Origin: Acidobacteriota bacterium
GTDB lineage: Bacteria; Acidobacteriota; Blastocatellia; Pyrinomonadales; Pyrinomonadaceae
Length of the DNA: 16,764 bases
Direction of reading: 5' to 3'
NCBI GenBank assembly: GCA_963169175.1
Contig: CAUJFK010000230.1
Coordinates: 1 to 16,764, forward strand
The translations under genes and the position numbers were made by a program. Positions 1 to 5,448 of this stretch are shown piece after piece; positions within the stretch are counted from its first letter, which is position 1; the number at the start of each line of letters is the position of its first letter. The notes beneath the pieces were generated by a model, which was not told the origin of the DNA, did no database searches, and worked only from the letters and a program-made list of their open reading frames with translations.

Positions 1-565
1 TTGTGAAAAACGCCTTAACAACTTTTGGATCGAACTCAAGGCCGGTCCATTCGATAAGAAAATCCTTTGCTTCCGGAACAGACATCGCTTTTCTGCGCGG
101 GCGATCGTCACGAAGCGCCGCGAACGAATCCGCGACCCGCAGTATCCGGGCGGCGAGTGGGATCTGCTCGCCTTCAAGAGCATCAGGATAGCCGCCGCCG
201 TTCCACCATTCATGGTGCCAGCGGACAAGCAGCTGTACGCCGCGCGAAAAGCCGCGTTTGGCCGCCTCCTGTTCGCCGATCACGGGATGACGGTGCATGT
301 CCAGGCGCTCTGCTGTTGAGAGTTCCCGCGGCTGTTTGATGTAATCGCGATTCATCATAAGCTCGCCAATGTCGTGGATCAATGCCGCCTGCTGCATAAA
401 GAAGCGGTCGTGCGTCGCCAAATTGAAGCTTTTACCTATTGCGTCCGCGATCGCGGCGATCCTTAGCCCGTGGGCGTGCGTGTACCCTTCGAATACATCC
501 ATTTCGGACGATAGCTCAAGCAGCTTCTCGTCGAAATTCGATTCTTTCGCCAATATAGGTCCCAT
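1..565 (-). CDS. HD-GYP domain protein, C-terminus cut by window edge
   Basis: This gene encodes a metal-dependent phosphohydrolase of the HD-GYP type; the family usually degrades cyclic di-GMP. The first 188 codons are visible and the 3' end lies beyond position 1. The start is ATG at 563-565, the only ATG after an in-frame TGA just upstream. There is no N-terminal receiver or sensor: the HD fold begins within about 25 residues. Visible motifs are H30/H32, the HD pair at 64-65 in LIHDIGEL, H93 in an HP pair, HHE at 117-119, GYP at 125-127 and D146 in VAD. Metal-ligand positions therefore look kept. The family's usual lysine after HDIG is glutamate (E68), the WDG before GYP is WNG, and the usual DA after VAD is altered (VADSFAAL), so catalysis is uncertain. 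It follows the DUF4388 gene on the same strand with an 86-nt gap and may have its own extended -10 promoter. Confidence 0.85.
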   Translation of the reverse strand, partial: MGPILAKESNFDEKLLELSSEMDVFEGYTHAHGLRIAAIADAIGKSFNLATHDRFFMQQAALIHDIGELMMNRDYIKQPRELSTAERLDMHRHPVIGEQEAAKRGFSRGVQLLVRWHHEWWNGGGYPDALEGEQIPLAARILRVADSFAALRDDRPRRKAMSVPEAKDFLIEWTGLEFDPKVVKAFFT

Positions 566-592
566 AACTCACAGTCGTGCCCCGAATGGAAA

Positions 593-601
593 ATTCTAGC
601 A
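593..601 (-). promoter_or_regulatory. Possible extended -10 promoter for the HD-GYP gene
   Basis: On the minus strand the sequence reads TGCTAGAAT, an extended -10 (TGn plus TAGAAT, five of six matches to TATAAT). No good -35 box lies 16-18 nt upstream, as is common for extended -10 promoters. The leader to the ATG at 565 would be about 20 nt. Pattern match only. Confidence 0.35.
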
Positions 602-651
602 TATCAAACGGGCAGACGCTTTCGGCGCGTGTTCCCGAGATGAATATACAT

Positions 652-2262
652 TTACCACGGAGACACAGAGACACGGAGAAGAAAATGCCGGAAAATCTCG
701 TCTAAACTTTGCACCTTTGCCATCAATTTCTTTTCCTCGGCATTATCCGGTACCAGTTCGATGAACCGTTTTAATTCGCCTTCAGCGCGTTTCATTAGAT
801 TGTTGTCGGTAAAGAATTCGACCAGCATGAACCTGATCTTCGCATTCTTTGGATCGAGCTTAACCGCGGCCTGCATTTCGCCCTCGGCCTTGTGCCGCTG
901 TTTGGTGTCGTACGAAAGGGCCTTTCCAAAATAGCCCCGATACAGAGCGTTATCCGGATTATAATGGGCAGCCCGCCCAAGAAACGGGATCGCACGTTCG
1001 TATTCGTCGTCCATTAGCAGGTTGAGACCGATCTCAAAATTTTCCAGCCCTTGTTCCGCTTTTACGTCAACCTTTTCCGATGTGTCAACGCCCTGGGCCT
1101 TAAGCTTTTCCTTTGTCTCCAGTTCTTTTCGGACCTTAAAATTATAATTCTCGCGCGTGTCTGAAGATTTTAAAGTGTCGTAGGCGATCTGCACCTTTGA
1201 AAATGCGGCATGGACACGCTGGAGCGTCTCGTCGGATTCGCGATGGTAGCGATCTGGATGAAAGAGCTTTGCCAGCGAAAAATACGAAGATTTTATATCC
1301 GCAAGAACACTTTCGTGATCGACGCCGAGAACGTCGTAATGTGTCTTGCTCTCTTCTACTCGCTTTAGGTATTCATCAATGGTTAGATCAGCAACCTTCA
1401 TCTTTTCCGGTTCTGCCGGAGTGTCCGGCTCAACCACGGTTTCCGCCGGCTTTTCATCCGCTTTAGTTCCAACACTAGTCTTTTGCGCCTGTTTTACAAC
1501 CGTTACATTGGCACTGCGGATCGCCCTGATGCGATTTTCCGAGAATGCCGCGTTCCAATCGAGCCGCTTAAGCGATCCGCCGAGCCACAGCACATAGAGG
1601 GCCTGCAAAAAGCCATTTTCCGGAAGCCCGCACTCCAGCGTAAGGTCATCGATGGTGCGCGTTTCGGCTCCGAATCGCTGGAGAACATAATCCTCATGGC
1701 CCTGGAGTTGAAAGCTTGGTTTGGCGGCATCTAGCTTCTCGAATCGCTCCTGCATGCTCTTGAATCTCGCAAGCACGGCCGCCGTTGGCTGGACCCGAGC
1801 GTAGTCGGTCAGGATCTTGTGAACTTCGACCGGGAAGATCAAATCCTCGCGGGAGCGGACCAGCGGGCTGTAGTGCCATGAGCCGTCCGGCCAGGAAAGC
1901 GAATCAACAAGGATCCGCTCGATCTGCGTGATGACCATGGCATCCATATCTTCTTTGGAAAGCAGGCTTTCACGGACCAGCGTTACAGCGAGTTCTACAT
2001 CGTTGGAACACTTTGGCAAGCCGGCCAACTTTTGCGGTTCGATCTTTTTCAGGTCGAGTAAAAGGTTTAGCAATCGGTGTTCGCGGCCGTTTGAAACCGC
2101 ATAGACCACGGCCCCGTCACGAAAATACAATATCGCCTTGCCATCACCGCGCGACAGCCTCATAGACCCTTCAAGCTTGGCCTGTGCTATTTCGGCCAGA
2201 AGCTCCGCGAGGGGATTGTCTTTGAAAGTTCCTTTGTGATCGAGCGAGTTTTGAGGTGTCAT
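652..2262 (-). CDS. DUF4388 (PATAN-like)-J domain-TPR protein
   Basis: A 536-residue cytoplasmic protein with three parts. Residues 8-160 match the DUF4388 pattern (GTFKDNPLAELL, then an FRDGAVVYA strand), a domain found in bacterial gliding and two-component proteins. A charged linker at about 255-300 follows. Residues 307-375 are a J domain with HPD at 335-337 (LFHPDRYH), which in this family stimulates DnaK ATPase. Residues 404-512 form about three TPR-like helical pairs (GLNLLMDDEYERAIPFLGRA and following). There is no signal peptide or membrane segment. I chose ATG 2262 because DUF4388 begins there and a promoter-like pair lies just upstream; an in-frame GTG at 2301 would add 13 unconserved residues. 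No clear Shine-Dalgarno sequence is seen. The last ~10 codons and the TAA stop are encoded by a dispersed repeat (654-680). The role is probably a signalling scaffold that can recruit DnaK, but this is inference. Confidence 0.85.
   Translation of the reverse strand: MTPQNSLDHKGTFKDNPLAELLAEIAQAKLEGSMRLSRGDGKAILYFRDGAVVYAVSNGREHRLLNLLLDLKKIEPQKLAGLPKCSNDVELAVTLVRESLLSKEDMDAMVITQIERILVDSLSWPDGSWHYSPLVRSREDLIFPVEVHKILTDYARVQPTAAVLARFKSMQERFEKLDAAKPSFQLQGHEDYVLQRFGAETRTIDDLTLECGLPENGFLQALYVLWLGGSLKRLDWNAAFSENRIRAIRSANVTVVKQAQKTSVGTKADEKPAETVVEPDTPAEPEKMKVADLTIDEYLKRVEESKTHYDVLGVDHESVLADIKSSYFSLAKLFHPDRYHRESDETLQRVHAAFSKVQIAYDTLKSSDTRENYNFKVRKELETKEKLKAQGVDTSEKVDVKAEQGLENFEIGLNLLMDDEYERAIPFLGRAAHYNPDNALYRGYFGKALSYDTKQRHKAEGEMQAAVKLDPKNAKIRFMLVEFFTDNNLMKRAEGELKRFIELVPDNAEEKKLMAKVQSLDEIFRHFLLRVSVSPW
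654..680. repeat. Dispersed repeat arm (CCACRGAGACACAGAG family) within a gene end
   Basis: The stretch starts ACCACGGAGACACAGAGACA and is a variant of the arm repeated at 7155-7171 and, inverted, at 7205-7221. Read on the minus strand it supplies the last codons and part of the TAA stop of the DUF4388-J-TPR gene. No matching inverted arm was seen close by, so this looks like a single arm or remnant. Confidence 0.7.
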
Positions 2263-2305
2263 TTGATCGGCAAGCAGGAGATGGGCGAGCCCGGCGGGCA
2301 CATCT

Positions 2306-2335
2306 AGTTTACCAAATCACACCCTGAAAAGTTAA
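2306..2335 (-). promoter_or_regulatory. Possible sigma-70-type promoter for the DUF4388-J-TPR gene
   Basis: On the minus strand, TTAACT (2330-2335), an 18-nt spacer and TAAACT (2306-2311) resemble a -35/-10 pair. Transcription would start close to 2300, leaving a leader of about 40 nt before ATG 2262. This would leave almost no leader for the alternative GTG at 2301. Confidence 0.3.
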
Positions 2336-2354
2336 GCGATCTTTTTTGTATCCA

Positions 2355-2391
2355 TTCGCGGCCCGCGTCTTGTCAGTACCACCCCGCGTTA
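2355..2391. repeat. 37-bp direct repeat, copy 1
   Basis: The 37 bases starting TTCGCGGCCCGCGTCTTGTC recur exactly at 2686-2722. In this copy the end runs into a hairpin (CCACCCCGC, GTTA, GCGGGTGG with one bulged C, about 2379-2399) that the second copy lacks. The two copies bracket the hairpin elements of the island. Confidence 0.85.
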
Positions 2392-2460
2392 GCGGGTGGA
2401 TTCTTCTTTTTCGCTCATTTCGTGTCTTTAATTCGTGCTGCTTCGTGGCCCCTCTTTGCC

Positions 2461-2529
2461 GAAGCCCGCACGTGAGTAAGAGCGTAATATGCAACGTCTC
2501 TATTTCGTCCTTACAAACGTGCGGGCTTC
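2461..2529. repeat. Hairpin repeat element, copy 1 (intact stem)
   Basis: The left arm 2461-2473 (GAAGCCCGCACGT) pairs perfectly with 2517-2529. After a 2-nt mismatch, GTAAG (2476-2480) pairs with CTTAC (2510-2514). The total stem is 18 bp around a loop of about 29 nt. A degenerate homologous copy lies at 2615-2680 in the same orientation. No open reading frame in it looks genuine. It resembles a non-autonomous palindromic intergenic repeat. Confidence 0.75.
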
Positions 2530-2544
2530 TGTATTTTGCGATCT

Positions 2545-2581
2545 ATTTCGTGGTCAGGGTTTTCGGCCACTACCACGAAAT
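2545..2581. repeat. 10-bp inverted repeat with adjacent 15-bp direct repeats
   Basis: ATTTCGTGGT (2545-2554) is the reverse complement of ACCACGAAAT (2572-2581), with a 17-nt loop. The right arm overlaps the first of two direct copies of ACGAAATTCACGAAA (2575-2589 and 2597-2611). It sits between the two hairpin elements, so the island is compound. Confidence 0.65.
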
Positions 2582-2614
2582 TCACGAAAGGAAGGTACGA
2601 AATTCACGAAACAT

Positions 2615-2680
2615 TGCCCGCACGACAGTAAGGGTAGGATACGCAACGTGTCTATTCCGACCTTACTCCGGGCAGGCTTC
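2615..2680. repeat. Hairpin repeat element, copy 2 (degenerate stem)
   Basis: It aligns along its length with the element at 2461-2529, sharing GCCCGCACG, GTAAG, GCAACGT, TCTATT, CCTTAC and GGCTTC in order. Here the stem keeps only TGCCCG (2615-2620) with CGGGCA (2669-2674) and GTAAGG (2628-2633) with CCTTAC (2661-2666). It is followed within six bases by the second 37-bp direct repeat. Confidence 0.65.
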
Positions 2681-2685
2681 TTCAT

Positions 2686-2722
2686 TTCGCGGCCCGCGTC
2701 TTGTCAGTACCACCCCGCGTTA
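2686..2722. repeat. 37-bp direct repeat, copy 2
   Basis: Identical to 2355-2391 over all 37 bases. It ends 14 bases before the promoter of the downstream GNAT gene. The copy-1 hairpin tail is absent, since GTTA is followed by ACCGG instead of GCGGG. Confidence 0.85.
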
Positions 2723-2736
2723 ACCGGTCGTAGAAT

Positions 2737-2765
2737 TTGACAGTCACAGATCAAATTCCTAAAGT
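2737..2765 (+). promoter_or_regulatory. Sigma-70-type promoter for the GNAT gene
   Basis: A perfect TTGACA (2737-2742), a 17-nt spacer and TAAAGT (2760-2765, four of six matches) precede the ATG at 2814 by about 48 nt. It lies just right of the repeat island, so the repeats are probably outside the transcript. Confidence 0.55.
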
Positions 2766-2813
2766 TTCAGCAGGCCTGTAAGATGTTTTACGGCCAATTT
2801 GCGCCGTTAAGAA

Positions 2814-3557
2814 ATGGAACGATCGATCGAGATCCGCGAATGCACGACGCTCGAGCAACTTTCTGCCTGCGTCGGGTTGCAGCGCGAAGTTTTCAAGCTG
2901 CCCGAGGTCGAACTTTCACCCGTTCGGCATCTGGTTGTTACGCGGAATGCCGGCGGGTTCATCCTGGGAGCGTTCGCCGACGACGAATTGATCGGTTTTG
3001 TCCTGAGTGTTCCGGCCTTTCTTCGTGGTGAAAAGGCCTTCTACTCGCACATGACCGCCGTTAGGGACGACTTTCAGAGTTATGGCGTCGGCGCCCGGCT
3101 GAAATGGAGCCAGCGGGCAAAAGCGCTTGAACTGGGCGTACAGTACGTGAAATGGACCTTTGAGCCATGGAAGGCGCGGAACGCATACTTCAATCTTGAA
3201 AAACTCGGTGTGGAGATACGCGAATACGGGCCGAATTTTTACGGCGTTGATCTCACGACGGCCGGCGAGGGTGAGCATGGCGTTGGCCTTTTCAGTGACA
3301 GGCTGTTTGCCGAATGGGATCTGGCCGGCGACAAGGTACGGGCACTTGCGGCGGGCGAGAAGTTCACGGAGAAGGCCGCACCGCGTGCCGCAATAGAAGT
3401 TCCGCCGAATTGGACGGCGCTTGTCGCCGAAGATCCACGGAAAGCGCTTGAGGCTCAAAAACGCTTAAGGGCCGAGTTTGAAACAGCGTTTGAATCAGGC
3501 CTCGTCGCCCGCGGCTTTTTGCGGGACGAGGCCCGGCCGATGTATTTAATGTATTGA
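2814..3557 (+). CDS. GNAT-fold acetyltransferase family protein (COG3375-like)
   Basis: A 247-residue soluble protein resembling the COG3375 family, predicted N-acetyltransferases of unknown substrate. The GNAT core is at about residues 4-150: an N-terminal strand (SIEIRECTTLEQLSACVGLQ), a central strand with HMTAVRDDFQSYGVGARLKW (the acetyl-CoA loop, Q/R-x-x-G-x-G/A in the family), then a conserved segment WTFEPWKARNAYFNLEKLG that marks this group. A SDRLFAEWDL motif follows at about 180-189. The C-terminal 60 residues are charged and probably helical. No signal peptide or membrane segment is present. ATG 2814 is preceded by a good promoter but no clear Shine-Dalgarno site. It appears monocistronic, with strong hairpins after its stop. 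The substrate cannot be predicted from context. Confidence 0.8.
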   Translation: MERSIEIRECTTLEQLSACVGLQREVFKLPEVELSPVRHLVVTRNAGGFILGAFADDELIGFVLSVPAFLRGEKAFYSHMTAVRDDFQSYGVGARLKWSQRAKALELGVQYVKWTFEPWKARNAYFNLEKLGVEIREYGPNFYGVDLTTAGEGEHGVGLFSDRLFAEWDLAGDKVRALAAGEKFTEKAAPRAAIEVPPNWTALVAEDPRKALEAQKRLRAEFETAFESGLVARGFLRDEARPMYLMY

Positions 3558-3605
3558 GAGAAGGACTAAGCATGTGATCCGACATTTTTAGTTTTTCATT
3601 TTTAG

Positions 3606-3648
3606 TTTTTAGTTTGTTCGGGCCGTATTTTTCCGAACAAACTAAAAA
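3606..3648. terminator. Strong AT-rich hairpin, probable terminator of the GNAT gene
   Basis: Bases 3606-3621 pair perfectly with 3633-3648 (16 bp, centred on AGTTTGTTCGG/CCGAACAAACT) around an 11-nt loop. Pairing extends a further five or so base pairs after one mismatch. The stem base is T-rich on the left and A-rich on the right, so it could work in either direction. It lies about 48 nt after the GNAT stop. Confidence 0.6.
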
Positions 3649-3667
3649 GTAAAAGCTGAAAAGTAAA

Positions 3668-3686
3668 AGGGCTTTTTGTTAGCCCT
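3668..3686 (+). terminator. Small second hairpin after the GNAT gene
   Basis: AGGGCT (3668-3673) pairs with AGCCCT (3681-3686) around TTTTGTT. There is no T-tract after the stem, so it may be only an accessory structure to the larger hairpin 20 bases upstream. Confidence 0.3.
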
Positions 3687-3769
3687 CGTGAAAATAGCCG
3701 AGACGTGAAATGTCGCGGAAACTTCGATACGAATAGAGTGACGCCCTAAAACCTTGGGAATATATGTTC

Positions 3770-3774
3770 AGGAG
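3770..3774 (+). promoter_or_regulatory. Ribosome binding site that supports the GTG start of the Rieske gene
   Basis: AGGAG lies 10 nt before the GTG at 3785. No in-frame ATG is available near the conserved N-terminus, so this site decides the start. Confidence 0.65.
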
Positions 3775-3784
3775 TTAATCGATC

Positions 3785-4906
3785 GTGACGAATTTCTTTA
3801 TCGATCCCGACATTCGCAAGGCTCATACTTTGCCGTCAAAATTCTATACCGATCCGGCATTTTTTGAGATTTCGAAGGAAAAGATATTTGCGAGGACATG
3901 GCAGTTTGCTGCCGGCACGGAACTTAGCTCGACTTTGACTCCCGTGACGCTGCTGCCCGGCGTTCTTGACGAACCGCTGCTAGTTTCACGCGGAGACGGA
4001 CACGCAAGATGCATGTCGAACGTCTGCACTCACCGCGGTAAGGTCCTGGTCGAAAACGCGTGTGACGCAAACCTGATCCGCTGCGGATATCACGGCCGGC
4101 GTTTTGATCTGGACGGAAAGTTTTTGTCGATGCCGGAGTTTGAAGGCGTTGAGAATTTCCCGTCAGCCGACGATGATCTAAAACAGGTCCCGTTCGCACA
4201 ACAATCAGGGTTTTGCTTTGCCTCACTCGATCCGGCGGCACCGTTTGAAAACTTTATTCAGGCACACCGAACGCTTTTCGAATCCGCGGCCGTAAGCGGC
4301 CTTGAACGTACCGCCCGCCGTGAATATGAGGTGAATGCCCACTGGGCCTTGTACTGCGAAAATTATCTTGAAGGATTCCATATCCCATTTGTTCATAAAT
4401 CATTGAACGAGGTGATCGATTACGGCACATACACGACAGAAACGTTCCGCTATTCGAGCCTGCAAACGGCCCTGTCAGAACCTCTGGCTCCCCTCCTGCC
4501 TGAGCAGGGGTGGCCGAAGGCCGGGGTGGAGGGAGCAGCGGGCGGCCAGAAGGATGTCCTACGAAATTCGGCAAACGACGTCGCCGCACGTTATCTGTTC
4601 ATCTTTCCAAATCTGATGTTCAACTTTTATCCATGGGGCGTTTCGGTAAATGTCGTGCGTCCGGTTTCGCCGTCAAAGACGATCGTCGAATTTCTCACCT
4701 ATGTTTCCGACGAAAGCTTGCTGGATAAAGGTGCCGGAGCCGACCTTCACGGCGTCGAAATGGAAGACGAAGCCGTTGTCGAAAGCGTGCAAAAAGGCAT
4801 CCGTTCCCGCTTCTATTCCCACGGCCGCTACTCACCAACCCGCGAACAGGGAACCCATCATTTTCACACGCTGATCGCCGAGTTTATGAACCCGCTGTCC
4901 CATTAA
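3785..4906 (+). CDS. Rieske [2Fe-2S] non-haem iron oxygenase, alpha-subunit type
   Basis: A 373-residue member of the ring-hydroxylating oxygenase alpha-subunit family (COG4638). These enzymes pass electrons from a Rieske cluster to a mononuclear iron that activates O2. The Rieske ligands are C81-x-H83 (CTHRG) and C100-x2-H103 (CGYHG). The mononuclear iron site is ENYLEGFHIPFVH, with H199 and H204, and D328 (in VEMEDEAVVESVQ) is the likely carboxylate ligand. The C-terminus, with SPTREQGTHHFH, looks complete. Start GTG 3785 has a well-placed AGGAG. Residues about 233-254 are Pro/Gly-rich and encoded by a palindromic repeat, an apparent in-frame insertion in a variable loop between the iron-ligand helix and the following strands. 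No ferredoxin, reductase or beta subunit is nearby, so the electron donor is elsewhere and the substrate (aromatic, quaternary amine or other) cannot be assigned. Confidence 0.88.
   Translation: MTNFFIDPDIRKAHTLPSKFYTDPAFFEISKEKIFARTWQFAAGTELSSTLTPVTLLPGVLDEPLLVSRGDGHARCMSNVCTHRGKVLVENACDANLIRCGYHGRRFDLDGKFLSMPEFEGVENFPSADDDLKQVPFAQQSGFCFASLDPAAPFENFIQAHRTLFESAAVSGLERTARREYEVNAHWALYCENYLEGFHIPFVHKSLNEVIDYGTYTTETFRYSSLQTALSEPLAPLLPEQGWPKAGVEGAAGGQKDVLRNSANDVAARYLFIFPNLMFNFYPWGVSVNVVRPVSPSKTIVEFLTYVSDESLLDKGAGADLHGVEMEDEAVVESVQKGIRSRFYSHGRYSPTREQGTHHFHTLIAEFMNPLSH
4486..4535. repeat. Palindromic repeat inside the Rieske gene
   Basis: Two hairpins lie in tandem: CCTGC-CTGA-GCAGG (4495-4508) and GGCC-GAA-GGCC (4512-4522). 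They are flanked by CCCCTC on the left and GGGGTGGAGGG on the right. The sequence is G/C-rich and unlike the surrounding codons. The form resembles short palindromic repeats seen between genes in many bacteria; family membership is from memory, not a search. Edges are approximate and the reading frame is kept. Confidence 0.55.
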
Positions 4907-4951
4907 AGATCTTGACGAAATGATTCGTTGCCTCACGTAAAAATCTTGATG

Positions 4952-4975
4952 AACCACGTGGGGGGCTCTGTGGTT
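4952..4975 (+). terminator. Possible weak hairpin after the Rieske gene
   Basis: AACCAC (4952-4957) pairs with GTGGTT (4970-4975) around a G-rich 12-nt loop, and TGTTTG follows. The stem is short and the T-tract imperfect, so termination is only possible. Confidence 0.3.
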
Positions 4976-4999
4976 TGTTTGACGGGCCGATTCGTCAGC

Positions 5000-5028
5000 T
5001 TGACCGCCGGGACGACTAGGCGTATCAT
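5000..5028 (+). promoter_or_regulatory. Sigma-70-type promoter for rpmE
   Basis: TTGACC (5000-5005), an exact 17-nt spacer and TATCAT (5023-5028) each match the consensus at five of six bases. Transcription would start near 5035, giving a leader of about 39 nt to the ATG at 5074. Confidence 0.65.
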
Positions 5029-5073
5029 TAAAGTTTGTCTATTTACCCTGATTTATAAGGGAGTAACTCGGTT

Positions 5074-5310
5074 ATGAAACAAGATATTCATCCTAAGTAT
5101 CAAGAGATCAATGTGATCTGTGCCTGCGGCCATTCGTTTAAGACGGGTTCGACCATGGGCGAAGACCTGCATGTTGAAATTTGCTCGGATTGCCATCCAT
5201 TCTTTACCGGCAAGCAGAAACTGGTCGATACGGCGGGACGTGTTGACAGGTTCAAGCGTCGTTACGCTCGGGGCGGTGCCCAGGCGGCGACGGAGACGGC
5301 AGAGGCCTAA
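5074..5310 (+). CDS. rpmE: Ribosomal protein bL31, zinc-binding type
   Basis: A 78-residue large-subunit ribosomal protein that bridges the central protuberance and the small subunit. It starts MKQDIHPKYQ, a family hallmark. The zinc-binding cysteines are present: C16 and C18 (CAC) and C37 and C40 (CSDC), so this is the zinc-containing paralogue. Further family features are HPFFTGKQK at about 41-49 and GRVDRFKRRY at about 55-64. The C-terminal tail is Ala/Thr-rich and variable. An AAGGGAG site lies 10 nt before the ATG, and a near-consensus promoter and a terminator-like hairpin flank the gene, so it is probably transcribed alone. Confidence 0.97.
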   Translation: MKQDIHPKYQEINVICACGHSFKTGSTMGEDLHVEICSDCHPFFTGKQKLVDTAGRVDRFKRRYARGGAQAATETAEA

Positions 5311-5361
5311 GATATTAATGGCTTCTTGCAAACGTCGATATTAGCTGTTCAATATTTAACG

Positions 5362-5386
5362 CCGGCCTTTGGGCGCCGGTCGCTTT
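5362..5386 (+). terminator. Probable rpmE terminator
   Basis: CCGGC (5362-5366) pairs with GCCGG (5375-5379), followed by TCGCTTTT. It lies about 50 nt after the rpmE stop and overlaps the promoter-like pair for the next gene. Confidence 0.45.
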
Positions 5387-5397
5387 TGGTGTATAAA
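5369..5397 (+). promoter_or_regulatory. Possible promoter for the DUF421 gene, overlapping the rpmE terminator
   Basis: TTGGGC (5369-5374), a 17-nt spacer and TATAAA (5392-5397) form a plausible pair with a strong -10 and weak -35. The leader to GTG 5449 would be about 45 nt. Confidence 0.4.
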
Positions 5398-5448
5398 ACA
5401 TACGCTCGCGACAGGTGAAATGGCCGGCGTTAGCTCTTTAAATGATCA

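Noticed and set aside
2263..2301. GTG start at 2301 for the DUF4388 gene
   Set aside because: Adds 13 residues before the domain; the promoter-like pair at 2306-2335 would leave almost no leader.
2355..2722. Possible CRISPR array
   Set aside because: Only two copies of the 37-bp repeat, about 300 bp apart and separated by other repeats; no regular spacers or cas genes.
2346..2740. Overlapping plus-strand open frames of 83-125 codons in the repeat island
   Set aside because: They are built from palindromic and direct repeats, have no recognisable domain and read through both 37-bp repeats; chance frames in repetitive DNA.
2916..3458. 180-codon minus-strand frame opposite the GNAT gene
   Set aside because: Shadow of a well-supported gene; no family features.
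4254..4589. 111-codon minus-strand frame across the Rieske insert
   Set aside because: No recognisable features; produced partly by the palindrome, which is open on both strands.
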